The notes beneath the pieces are model-generated. The model had not been told where the DNA came from. It worked only from the letters and a program-made list of their open reading frames with translations, and searched no databases. From positions 1 to 47,415 of the forward strand of contig PBYL01000254.1 in NCBI GenBank assembly GCA_002729595.1: 47,415 nucleotides of DNA, read 5' to 3'. Source of the stretch: Thalassovita sp. Lineage in GTDB: Bacteria; Bacteroidota; Bacteroidia; Cytophagales; Flammeovirgaceae. Every line of letters begins with the position of its first letter. Within the stretch, counting starts at the first letter, position 1. This document shows positions 18,085 to 26,619 of this stretch, piece by piece. A program made the translations under genes and the position numbers.

Positions 18085-18279
18085 TTACTTCATTTTTTGC
18101 ATTATGTTAAAAATAGTTCTGGTAATATATACTACCAAAATAACCACTATGCCCAACTGAATAACACTTGTAATTGTGGCTGCATCTACAAAAAAAATTA
18201 GCAAGGTGCCAATTAAAATGTAAACAGCCAATACTATTCCTAAAAATCGTAATTCTTTTAAAATTTGCTGCTCATTCAT
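18085..18279 (-). CDS. small two-helix membrane protein
   Basis: The 64-aa protein has a short polar N-terminus (MNEQQILKELRF), two membrane segments (about 13-34 and 38-58) and a basic C-terminal end (IMQKMK). I recognise no family. It starts 5 bp after the stop of the gene at 18285-18782 on the same strand, so the two are probably cotranscribed. Confidence 0.6.
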   Translation of the reverse strand: MNEQQILKELRFLGIVLAVYILIGTLLIFFVDAATITSVIQLGIVVILVVYITRTIFNIMQKMK

Positions 18280-18284
18280 ATTTT

Positions 18285-18782
18285 TTAGCTTATAGCACTA
18301 TTGTTTTTCATAATTTCTCGCTCTTCTTTTTTCAATTTAAGGTTCCCCACAACATTGTAATAACTCGGGTTATTTAAAGCAAACATGATTAACAAGAGTA
18401 TATAAACACCAGCAAAAAATGCATGAGATGTTAAAAAATAAAAAGTCAAGTTTAATAATGACACCACCATTAACCAGCTAAACTTAGTTATACATATAAG
18501 ATAATACTGCTCTAATTTATTTCTCAGACTACTACCATTTCTTGCCGCTGGTAATTTTTTAAAATAAAAAATAAATGATGAAAGTCCGGCCAGTAGAAAA
18601 GTGCTAGCCAATATCTTGATTAACAAATCTGACATTGTTGTGTAATAAGCCGTAAATGTATGTTGGCGGAATATAAGATAAAGAACCAGAAAAATTGTGA
18701 GAGGTATACCAACTAATATATAAAAAACTCCGCGAAGCTTATTTAAATAATCTACTGAGTTTTTAAAGCTAATATGTTTCAT
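18285..18782 (-). CDS. four-helix membrane protein of unknown function
   Basis: The 165-aa protein has about four membrane segments (roughly 16-38, 48-66, 92-112 and 116-136) and a charged C-terminal tail with Lys/Glu (LKLKKEEREIMK). It has no signal peptide and I recognise no family motif. It is followed after 5 bp by the 64-aa two-helix protein, and the pair may form a small membrane complex. The coding character is supported by the close spacing, the hydrophobic pattern and the absence of a competing frame. Confidence 0.6.
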   Translation of the reverse strand: MKHISFKNSVDYLNKLRGVFYILVGIPLTIFLVLYLIFRQHTFTAYYTTMSDLLIKILASTFLLAGLSSFIFYFKKLPAARNGSSLRNKLEQYYLICITKFSWLMVVSLLNLTFYFLTSHAFFAGVYILLLIMFALNNPSYYNVVGNLKLKKEEREIMKNNSAIS

Positions 18783-18944
18783 GTAGTCTTATTTGTTTAT
18801 TTAGTATGTAGCAAGTATAATGATAAACAACCTAATTCTGAGAATTTGAGTTTTACTTTGCTCATTTACTTCTATATCTGCTTTTCTTACTTCAAATAAC
18901 AAATTTACCACTTGTGTAAAAACTCCATTTATTCATCCTTAATT

Positions 18945-18971
18945 TTTGCTGGAAACTTTAAAATATCTTTG
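18945..18971 (+). promoter_or_regulatory. candidate promoter of the efflux operon
   Basis: TATCTTTG at 18964-18971 matches TAnnTTTG exactly. A TTTG at 18945-18948 could be the -33 box, though the 15-nt spacing is a little short. The box lies 28 nt before the TetR start codon, so the operon would have a short leader. Confidence 0.4.
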
Positions 18972-18999
18972 AGTTTCCATAGTTTTGTCATCATAAACT

Positions 19000-19626
19000 A
19001 TGAGTAAATTGGATACAAAAGAAAGAATAATTTTAGCAGCCAGCAATCTCTTTTGGACCTACGGTATCAGAAATGTAAAAATGGATGATATCGCTAATGA
19101 ACTATCTATTTCCAAAAAAACCATCTACCAATTTTTTAAAGATAAAAATGAAATAGTTACAGTTAGTGTTAAGAGCCTTCTGGAAAAAGAAAGAATGTTT
19201 ATTGAAGAAAAAATTGAACAGTCTATTGATGCAATGGACGAACTTTTTATTTCATTTGAGTACTTCAAAAAGTTTTTTCGAACATTAAACCCTTCACTTT
19301 CTACAGACCTAGAAAATCATTATCCTGAAGCTTGGGAAGTCTACCTATATTATAAAAATAATATTTTTAAAAACAGCCTTATTAACTCAATGAAAAGAGG
19401 AATTAAAGAAGGCATTTTTAGAGACGATTTCGATATAGAAATAATGGCTAGAATGAGGATGCAACAGTTTCAACTTGCATTTGATTCTAAGGTATTTCCG
19501 CTTCAGGAATTCGATTTTTTTGAAATACAAATTCAGTTTATTGTACACTTTGTATTGGGCATTTCGACTATAAAAGGATTTGAAAGAATACAAGCTTACA
19601 GAGAAACTCAGAAAAAGAAAACCTAA
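19000..19626 (+). CDS. TetR-family regulator of the efflux operon
   Basis: The 208-aa DNA-binding protein has an N-terminal helix-turn-helix (about 26-47) reading MDDIANELSISKKTIYQFFKDK, typical of the TetR family. The C-terminal ligand domain (50-208) is all helical with no recognisable specificity. It is the first gene of a four-gene operon, with the TolC-like gene starting 7 bp after its stop, so it probably senses a pump substrate and represses its own operon. Autoregulation from a site near 18964-18999 is inferred from position only. Confidence 0.92.
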   Translation: MSKLDTKERIILAASNLFWTYGIRNVKMDDIANELSISKKTIYQFFKDKNEIVTVSVKSLLEKERMFIEEKIEQSIDAMDELFISFEYFKKFFRTLNPSLSTDLENHYPEAWEVYLYYKNNIFKNSLINSMKRGIKEGIFRDDFDIEIMARMRMQQFQLAFDSKVFPLQEFDFFEIQIQFIVHFVLGISTIKGFERIQAYRETQKKKT

Positions 19627-19633
19627 AATTAAG

Positions 19634-21007
19634 ATGTATCTAAACACAATTAGAAATGGGATATTACTTTTTTGTCTGCTATTAACCCATTTAACCTTTT
19701 CGCAAGACAATGAAAATAATACTGCTTACTCATTAGAAGAGTGTGTAGAATTTGCACTAAAAAATGCACTTGCTGTAAAAAATGCATACATAGATATGCA
19801 GTCGGCAGATGCAAGTGTAAATGAGATTAGAGCAGATGGCTTACCTCAAATAACTGGTCAAGTACAGTTGATAGACAATTATAATTTACAAACTACTTTT
19901 TTACCGGCTATTTTTTTTGATGAAAATGCGACTGATGATGATCCAGCAGTACCAGTTAAATTTGGTGTAAGATATAGTGGTAATGCAAGTGTTACGCTTA
20001 ATCAATTAATTTTTGATGGAACATTTTTTCTAGGTTTAAGAGCCGCTAAAACCTATAAGGAAATGGCTCAAAAGAACATGGAACGTACCAAGATTGAAAC
20101 TGTAGAAGCAATTTCTAAAGCGTATTATGGAGCACTTATAAACGAAGAAAGATTAGCATTAGCAGAAGAAAACTACAATAGGTTAGATACGCTTCTAAAG
20201 CAAACTACTGCAATGTACGAGAATGGTTTTTCTGAGAAAATTGATGTTGATAGAATTAGGGTAAATATGAATAATGCTAAAACGCAGCTTTCTAACCTTA
20301 AGCAAATGCACGATTTAAGCATCATCCTTTTAAAGTTCCAAATGGGAATGGATATGAACGAGCCCGTAGAACTTGAAGGTGATATATCTGATATTCAACT
20401 TGATTTATTAGAAGTTCAATCTATAGATAACTTCGATTTTAATAAGCGTATAGAATATTCTCTAAATAAGACGCAAATGGAGCTTGATCAATTAAATATC
20501 AAGCGATATAAGGTTGGTTATTATCCTTCTTTATATGCATTCACAAGTTTGGGAGCTAATGCTGGTGTAGAGTCTAGAGGTGAGTTATTTAAAGTAGGTG
20601 ATAATTGGTTTAGCAATGGTAATTATGGACTTACGCTTAACATTCCAATTTTTGATGGCTTACGCAAAAAGTATCAGATTGAGCAGGCTAGACTTTCTTT
20701 AATCAAAACAGAAAATACTGGTCTTAACCTCGAACAGATGATTATCACAGAATATACCCAAGCTCAAGTTAATCTGGAAAGCAATGTAAATATCCTCGAA
20801 AGTGAAAATGAGAATATGGAGTTAGCAGAGGAAATTTACAAAGTTACCAATATCAAATATCAAGAAGGTGTCGGTTCGAGTTTCGAATTGGTTGATGCTG
20901 AAACATCGCTCACTCAGGCGCAAACAAATTACTACAATGCGCTTTACAATGCACTAATCGCAAAGATTGATTACCTAAAAGCAATAGGTGAGTTAGGTAG
21001 TGAATAA
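19634..21007 (+). CDS. TolC-family outer-membrane efflux channel
   Basis: The ATG at 19634 is preferred over an upstream in-frame start at 19580 because it gives a clean signal peptide (MYLNTIRNGILLFCLLLTH...FSQ) and avoids overlap with the TetR gene. The 457-aa product has the two long-coiled-coil repeats of TolC proteins: YSLEECVEFALKNA at the N-terminus, helical segments with AISKAYYGALINEERLALAEE, a strand-turn region GNYGLTLNIPIFDG in the second repeat, and FELVDAETSLTQAQTNYYNALYN near the end. It forms the outer-membrane exit of the RND pump encoded downstream. The adaptor gene starts 36 bp after its stop. Confidence 0.93.
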   Translation: MYLNTIRNGILLFCLLLTHLTFSQDNENNTAYSLEECVEFALKNALAVKNAYIDMQSADASVNEIRADGLPQITGQVQLIDNYNLQTTFLPAIFFDENATDDDPAVPVKFGVRYSGNASVTLNQLIFDGTFFLGLRAAKTYKEMAQKNMERTKIETVEAISKAYYGALINEERLALAEENYNRLDTLLKQTTAMYENGFSEKIDVDRIRVNMNNAKTQLSNLKQMHDLSIILLKFQMGMDMNEPVELEGDISDIQLDLLEVQSIDNFDFNKRIEYSLNKTQMELDQLNIKRYKVGYYPSLYAFTSLGANAGVESRGELFKVGDNWFSNGNYGLTLNIPIFDGLRKKYQIEQARLSLIKTENTGLNLEQMIITEYTQAQVNLESNVNILESENENMELAEEIYKVTNIKYQEGVGSSFELVDAETSLTQAQTNYYNALYNALIAKIDYLKAIGELGSE

Positions 21008-21043
21008 TTAAGATGCTTTAAAAAATTGAAATTTATACATACC

Positions 21044-22195
21044 ATGAAATATTCTTATATAAAAGTTTTAGTAGTTACCAGCTTGATTATGGGTGGTTGT
21101 GGTGGTCCAAAGACTTCTGAGTCGCTAGAGGAGAAAAAAGCGCTTCTTGCCACATATAAAGAGGAGAGGGATGTTTTAGAAGATCAAATAAAAGAATTAG
21201 AAGCTGAGATTGTGGAGCTAAGTGGTCCTCAAAAAAGAGAACTCAGACTTATTGAAGTGGAACAAGCTAGTGCTACAGTTTTTAACCATTATATTGAGGT
21301 TCCAGGCGAAGTTAAGTCTAACAAAAATATTCAAGTAAATCCTGAAATCTCAGGCGTGATTCTCAAAAGAAATTACGAAGAAGGTGCTTTTGTAAACCAA
21401 GGAGCAGTAATAGCTGTATTGAGTGCAGAAGTATTAAAAAAGAATATTGAAGAAGCCGAAACCAGATTGAGTTTAGCAACTAGTATTTTCGAAAGACAAG
21501 AAAACCTCTGGAAGCAAAACATCGGTTCGGAAGTGCAATATCTTCAAGCAAAAAATGAAAAAGAAGCACTCGAAAAAAACATTGAATCACTAAATGAGCA
21601 ATTAGCTAATGCTTATGTAAAAGCTCCAATTAGTGGCACACTGGATGAGTATTTTATGAATACTGGCGAAATGGCTACACCACAGCAGTCAATTGCCAGA
21701 ATTGTAAATATTGCCAGTGTAGAGATTAATGCAGATGTTTCAGAAGTGTATGTAAAAGATGTATCAAAAGGTGATAAGGTAGAAGTTTCGTTTACAGCAA
21801 TCGGCGAAGAAATGGAACTACCAATTACAGCAGTTGGTCAGTTTATTAATCCTGAAAACAGAACTTTCAGAATTAACATGAAAGCACCAAACAAAGAAGG
21901 TTACCTTAAGCCAAATACGCTAGCCATTGTAAAAATCAACGATTATACTAAAGAAGATGCGATTACTGTACCTTCTCACTTAATCCAGAAAAGTACTAAT
22001 GGAGATTCATTCATTTACATGCTCGAATCTAAAGATGGTAAGTCTTTCGCAAAAAAGGTAGTAGTTAAACCGGGCAAAACTTACGCTGGTAAAACTGTAA
22101 TTGAATCTGGCATTAAAGCAGGAGATAAGATAATTGTGAAGGGGTATTCAGAGGTGGTAGATGGTGAAGAAGTGAATAATGTAACTAATGCCTGA
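21044..22195 (+). CDS. RND efflux periplasmic adaptor (membrane fusion) lipoprotein
   Basis: The ATG at 21044 is preferred over a TTG at 21026. The resulting 383-aa protein has a lipoprotein signal with Cys in LIMGGCGG. A coiled coil follows (about 30-60, LEEKKALLATYKEERDVLEDQ). Next come a barrel-sandwich hybrid (PGEVKSNKNIQVNPEISGVI), a helical hairpin and the second half of the lipoyl-like domain (YVKAPISGTLDEYFMNTGE). A beta-barrel and membrane-proximal domain end the protein (VVKPGKTYAGKTVIESGIKA). It links the inner-membrane pump to the TolC-like channel. The extra N-terminal coiled coil directly after the lipid anchor is common in Bacteroidota adaptors. Confidence 0.93.
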   Translation: MKYSYIKVLVVTSLIMGGCGGPKTSESLEEKKALLATYKEERDVLEDQIKELEAEIVELSGPQKRELRLIEVEQASATVFNHYIEVPGEVKSNKNIQVNPEISGVILKRNYEEGAFVNQGAVIAVLSAEVLKKNIEEAETRLSLATSIFERQENLWKQNIGSEVQYLQAKNEKEALEKNIESLNEQLANAYVKAPISGTLDEYFMNTGEMATPQQSIARIVNIASVEINADVSEVYVKDVSKGDKVEVSFTAIGEEMELPITAVGQFINPENRTFRINMKAPNKEGYLKPNTLAIVKINDYTKEDAITVPSHLIQKSTNGDSFIYMLESKDGKSFAKKVVVKPGKTYAGKTVIESGIKAGDKIIVKGYSEVVDGEEVNNVTNA

Positions 22196-22229
22196 TATTC
22201 AAATTTTTTAACTTACATGAATGTAAATC

Positions 22230-25200
22230 ATGGCTGAAGAAAATAATAAAATAACCCGCGAATTTGGACTGAGTAGTTTCTCGCTAAACAACTCTACCAG
22301 TGTATTTATATTAATTTTTATTCTTGTACTGTTTGGAGCAATTACTTACAGTACAATGCCTAAAGAACAGTTTCCAGAGGTGGTAATCCCAACGGTTTAC
22401 ATCAATACGCCTTACCCAGGAAACTCTCCGGTAGATATAGAAAACCTCATTACACGTCCGATAGAAAAAGAGCTCAAGTCTATTAAAGGAATGAAGAAGT
22501 TAAATTCAACTTCTGCTCAAGATGTATCGGTGATTGTAATTGAGTTTAATGAAAATGTTGATATCTCTAAGGCTCTACAAGAGGTAAAAGATGCAGTTGA
22601 TAAATCAAAGAAAGAATTACCTACAGATTTAGATAATGATCCGCTAGTACAGGAAATAGATGTATCTGAGGTTCCAATCATGATCATCAATATATCTGGT
22701 GATTTCGAGATTGACCAATTAAATGATTATGCAGAGTGGTTAGAAGATGAGCTAGAAGAACTAAAAGAGGTTTCGAAAGTAGACATTAGTGGTTCTGTAG
22801 ACAGAGAAATTCAGATTAATGCCGACCTGTTTAAAATGGATGCGCGTAAGGTAACTTTTAGCGATATTGAAAGTGCTATTGCGAATGAAAACATTTCAAT
22901 GTCTGGTGGAGATATTTTAACTGAAAACTTCAGAAGGTCTTTACGTGTAATTGCAGAGTTTAAAGATGCAAAAGAGATTGAAAACATCATTGTTAAATCT
23001 GAAGGGCAAAATACCATTTACCTAAAAGATGTAGCTGAGGTACAAGATACTTATGTAGAAAGAGATAGCTATGCGAGATTAGCAACTGGTGAATTCACAG
23101 AGAAGGGGAACTATCCGGTAATTTCGCTGCAAGTAGTTAAAAGAACGGGTGAAAACCTGATTGAGGCAGACCAGAAGATTAATGAGATGTTGGAAGATGC
23201 CAAAGGTGAACACCTACCAGAAAGTCTGAATATTGTAATTACAAACAATCAGGCGGATATGATGAAGTTGCAGTTAGATAACCTTGAAAACAGCATTATT
23301 TCAGGGATGATTCTGGTAATTCTGGTTCTTCTCTTTTTTATGGGATTGAGAAATGCACTTTTTGTGGGTATTGCTATTCCGCTTTCCATGTTTATGTCAT
23401 TCTTAATTCTGGGTGCTACTGGTAATACCATTAACATGATGGTGCTATTCTCGCTTATTCTGGCACTGGGGATGTTGGTGGATAATGCCATTGTAATTAT
23501 TGAGAATATATACAGACTCAAAGAGCAAGGCATGACCAACATTCAAGCAGCAAAAGAAGGTGTTGGTGAAGTAGCGATTGCAATTATCAGTTCTACTTTA
23601 ACTACACTGGCCGCATTCTTACCACTGGCTTTCTGGGGTGGAATGATTGGTGAGTTTATGAAAGTGCTTCCGATTACACTAATCATTGTATTATCATCTT
23701 CTCTGTTTGTTGGTTTGGTAATCAATCCTGTTGTGGCTAAAGCCTTTATGAAAGTGGATAATACCAAAAGCCAAACAGCTGATAAGAAAAAGAAGCTTAC
23801 AGTACTGGCTTTGATCATGATTACTTTGGCTATACCAAGTTTCTTCATTTTTGAAACATATCTAACATTTAGCCTATTAATGTTTTCAGCAGCAATTACT
23901 TTGTTAAATGCATATTTTTTCAGACCAGCATCTTATTGGTTCCAAAATACAGCGCTTACTGCTTTGGAGAAGTATTATTTAGAGACTTTAAGATTTGCTT
24001 TAACAGGAATAAGACCAATCCTATTCTTCATAGGTACCATTGCAATTTTAGTTTTCTCATTAGTATTCTTTGGTGCTAATTTGCCCGAAGTGGTTTTGTT
24101 TCCAGATTCTGAACCTAATAACGTGTTTATTTATGCAGAAGCTCCACTAGGAACCGATGTTGAAGTTACCAACAAAATGACCAAGGATATGGAGAAAAAG
24201 GTTTTTGGTGTACTTGAACCTTATAAAGGAACCGTAAAATCTGTAGTGTCTAATATTGGTAAAGGAACTAGCGATCCTAAAAAGGCAATGACAGGCGATG
24301 GAGGTGGAAACGTTACTCCTCATAAAAGTAAAATATCAGTCAGTTTTATAGATTACCAAGATCGAAATGGAGTAAGTACTAGTAAGATTTTTAAAGAACT
24401 TGGTGAAGCTGTGAGAACTATTCCGGGGATTAAAGTCGCAACAGATAAAGAATCTATGGGGCCACCAGTTGGTGCTCCTATTAGTATAGAAATTACCGGA
24501 GAAGATTATCTTACTTTAATTGAAGAAGCTGAAAAGTTAAAGCATGAAATCGATCAGTCTTCTATTCAAGGTATTGAAGGACTTACATTGGAATTAGAAA
24601 CCGGAAAGCCAGAATTACTTGTAAATATCGATAGAATAAAAGCCAGAAGATACGGCTTATCAACAGGCATGCTAGCAAGTACAATGCGTACGGCGATTTA
24701 TGGTAAAGAGGTGTCTAAGTTTAAAGATGGTGAAGACGATTATCCAATCCAGTTGAGATTGGCAGATAAATATCGTTACGATGTAGCTTCATTATACGAA
24801 CAAAGACTTACTTATAGAGATAACAAGGGTAAATTCCACCAAGTACCTGTTTCTTCAATTGCAGATTTAGAGTACAGTACAACTTTCGGATCTGTAAAAA
24901 GGAAAGATTTAGATAGACTAGTAACACTTAGCTCAAATGTAATTGAAGGTTACAATGCCAACAGCATAGTAGCCCAAATTCAAGACTTGTTAGAAGACTA
25001 CGAGATGAGAGATGGTTATGAGTTTAAGTTTGCTGGTGAGCAGGAAGAACAAGCTGAATCACAAGCATTTTTACTACGAGCTTTAATGATTGCTGTTTGT
25101 GCTATTTTCATGATTCTGGTTTCTCAGTTTAACTCTGTAATCAAACCATTTATAATTATTGGTTCGGTAATATTTAGTTTTATTGGAGTGTTTTTAGGGC

Positions 25201-25691
25201 TGAGCTTCTTTGGTGATCAATTCGTAATAATAATGACTGGTGTAGGTATTATCTCACTGGCTGGTGTAGTGGTAAACAATGCCATTGTATTAATAGATTA
25301 CATCGACTTAACTAGAGAAAGAAAGCGCAAAGAAATGAAGCTAGACGAAGACATTCATATGGATAAAGAGACTTTTATCGATTGTTTGGTAGAAGGTGGT
25401 TATGCACGTTTGCGTCCGGTATTGCTTACAGCGATTACAACTGTGTTAGGTCTAGTGCCTTTAGCAGTTGGCTTTAATATAGATTTCTATGGCATGTTTG
25501 CACACTTTGAACCGAATATATATATCGGTGGGCAAAACGCTTCATTCTGGGGCCCAATGGCTTGGACGGTAATCTACGGTTTGGTGTTCGCCACATTCTT
25601 AACTTTGGTAATTGTACCAGTAATGTATCTGCTTACAGATAGAATTATCTATAGAATGAAAGGAATGAAAAAGCTTAAGCCTCAAGCTTAA
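22230..25691 (+). CDS. RND efflux pump inner-membrane transporter
   Basis: The 1153-aa protein has the standard RND layout: TM1 at about 24-42, a large periplasmic loop, TM2-6 (about 352-505), a second periplasmic loop and TM7-12. It is about 100 residues longer than AcrB (1049 aa). Residues 505-575 carry a Lys-rich stretch and two extra hydrophobic segments (about 523-541 and 544-564) between TM6 and TM7. In TM4 the AcrB pair D407-D408 reads D418-N419 (GMLVDNAIVIIENIYR). In TM10 AcrB K940 aligns with N1016 (GVVVNNAIVLID). This pattern is seen in RND groups other than the classical HAE1 drug pumps, so coupling or substrate may differ. It is the last gene of the operon, and a terminator follows at 25713. 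Confidence 0.94.
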   Translation: MAEENNKITREFGLSSFSLNNSTSVFILIFILVLFGAITYSTMPKEQFPEVVIPTVYINTPYPGNSPVDIENLITRPIEKELKSIKGMKKLNSTSAQDVSVIVIEFNENVDISKALQEVKDAVDKSKKELPTDLDNDPLVQEIDVSEVPIMIINISGDFEIDQLNDYAEWLEDELEELKEVSKVDISGSVDREIQINADLFKMDARKVTFSDIESAIANENISMSGGDILTENFRRSLRVIAEFKDAKEIENIIVKSEGQNTIYLKDVAEVQDTYVERDSYARLATGEFTEKGNYPVISLQVVKRTGENLIEADQKINEMLEDAKGEHLPESLNIVITNNQADMMKLQLDNLENSIISGMILVILVLLFFMGLRNALFVGIAIPLSMFMSFLILGATGNTINMMVLFSLILALGMLVDNAIVIIENIYRLKEQGMTNIQAAKEGVGEVAIAIISSTLTTLAAFLPLAFWGGMIGEFMKVLPITLIIVLSSSLFVGLVINPVVAKAFMKVDNTKSQTADKKKKLTVLALIMITLAIPSFFIFETYLTFSLLMFSAAITLLNAYFFRPASYWFQNTALTALEKYYLETLRFALTGIRPILFFIGTIAILVFSLVFFGANLPEVVLFPDSEPNNVFIYAEAPLGTDVEVTNKMTKDMEKKVFGVLEPYKGTVKSVVSNIGKGTSDPKKAMTGDGGGNVTPHKSKISVSFIDYQDRNGVSTSKIFKELGEAVRTIPGIKVATDKESMGPPVGAPISIEITGEDYLTLIEEAEKLKHEIDQSSIQGIEGLTLELETGKPELLVNIDRIKARRYGLSTGMLASTMRTAIYGKEVSKFKDGEDDYPIQLRLADKYRYDVASLYEQRLTYRDNKGKFHQVPVSSIADLEYSTTFGSVKRKDLDRLVTLSSNVIEGYNANSIVAQIQDLLEDYEMRDGYEFKFAGEQEEQAESQAFLLRALMIAVCAIFMILVSQFNSVIKPFIIIGSVIFSFIGVFLGLSFFGDQFVIIMTGVGIISLAGVVVNNAIVLIDYIDLTRERKRKEMKLDEDIHMDKETFIDCLVEGGYARLRPVLLTAITTVLGLVPLAVGFNIDFYGMFAHFEPNIYIGGQNASFWGPMAWTVIYGLVFATFLTLVIVPVMYLLTDRIIYRMKGMKKLKPQA

Positions 25692-25712
25692 ACTAAGTAA
25701 ATTATAAATAGG

Positions 25713-25745
25713 AAAGCCTCGGTGGAAACATTGAGGCTTTTTTAT
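25713..25745 (+). terminator. intrinsic terminator of the efflux operon
   Basis: AAAGCCTC and GAGGCTTT arms enclose an 11- to 12-nt loop and are followed by a T run. They lie about 20 bp after the RND stop codon. Confidence 0.88.
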
Positions 25746-25948
25746 TTATATCAGGTGTTTATTTTGAAGTTCTTTATCAATTGATTGATAATTTTAATAA
25801 ATAGCTAAATTTTCCAAAAATTATTTGTCAGTTCATATAACAGGTTGTCTTTTAATAAGCTTGTTTGTAAATTGAATGGAACAATCGCATTGTCAGAAAT
25901 TAGCTTAATTTCTTAGATAAAATAAATGTACTGGGCTATTATCTATCT

Positions 25949-26422
25949 ATGAATAACAACTACTATAAAGGCTTCTATCCTGTTTACGATGGTATTTATT
26001 TTTCTGAAGAAAATACCATTATTGAGCAATTGGCTAACGAAACTGGTTTTATTAATCAGGTTCAGGAAATAAAACTATCTGATGATGATAGAATTTCTAT
26101 AACAGGAAACATTGTAAATCGCGGTTTTTCAATTTTTGATGTTCATCTTTTCTCTTCCACTGAGCCCGGTTCCCTTAGTTGTGTGGTTATGCCCAACTTC
26201 ATTTTAGAAAAAACAGATATATCCAAACTCAAAGAAGGCTTCCCTTTTCTACTCGATACCGAAGATTATTTTAAACTTGTAGAGCATCTTGCTGGTATGA
26301 TTCTCGTATCTTTGAGAGAAAACGGAGATGCAACACATCAATATGCTATGTGGATAAATGGAGATTGTTGGGGATTTGAAGTAGTCGGTCCATACGAATC
26401 CAGCGGTTTCTCCGTAAATTGA
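25949..26422 (+). CDS. conserved-looking cytoplasmic protein of unknown function
   Basis: The 157-aa protein has no signal peptide and no membrane segment. It begins MNNNYYKGFYPVYDGIYF, has a central run of short strands (RISITGNIVNRGFSIFDVHLFSS) and ends with a Trp-rich segment (YAMWINGDCWGFEVVGPYES). I recognise no family. Base composition is like its neighbours. A 55-aa membrane protein starts 22 bp after its stop on the same strand, so the two may be cotranscribed. No catalytic motif is evident. Confidence 0.65.
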   Translation: MNNNYYKGFYPVYDGIYFSEENTIIEQLANETGFINQVQEIKLSDDDRISITGNIVNRGFSIFDVHLFSSTEPGSLSCVVMPNFILEKTDISKLKEGFPFLLDTEDYFKLVEHLAGMILVSLRENGDATHQYAMWINGDCWGFEVVGPYESSGFSVN

Positions 26423-26444
26423 GTAGAACGGATTAATTAACTAT

Positions 26445-26612
26445 ATGGATTTTTCGCTAATCATTCTTGCTATTGTAGCAGTTATTGCGCTTGTAAATAT
26501 TGGCAAGCTACTTTCTGGATTTATCAAACTCGTAGTAAGAGTAATAATAGTTGGAGCAGCTTTGTATGTAGGTTACCTGATTTATATTGGCGAGTTGCAG
26601 TTTACAATATAA
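26445..26612 (+). CDS. 55-aa single-pass or two-helix membrane microprotein
   Basis: An ATG at 26445 opens 55 codons ending at TAA 26610-26612: MDFSLIILAIVAVIALVNIG, then a KLLSGFIKLVVRVI segment, then VGAALYVGYLIYIG. Nearly the whole chain is hydrophobic with two Lys and one Arg in the middle, which suggests two membrane helices with a short basic connector. It follows the 157-aa gene by 22 bp, and its stop is 7 bp from the convergent moaA stop. It is a real candidate because the hydrophobic pattern is continuous and the frame fills the space exactly, but it is short enough to need comparison with relatives. Confidence 0.6.
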   Translation: MDFSLIILAIVAVIALVNIGKLLSGFIKLVVRVIIVGAALYVGYLIYIGELQFTI

Positions 26613-26619
26613 GGGAAGT

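Noticed and set aside
19580-19633. Upstream in-frame start for the TolC-like gene
   Set aside because: It would place a basic, non-hydrophobic stretch before the signal peptide and overlap the TetR gene; the ATG at 19634 is cleaner.
21026-21043. TTG start for the adaptor gene
   Set aside because: The ATG at 21044 directly precedes the lipoprotein signal.
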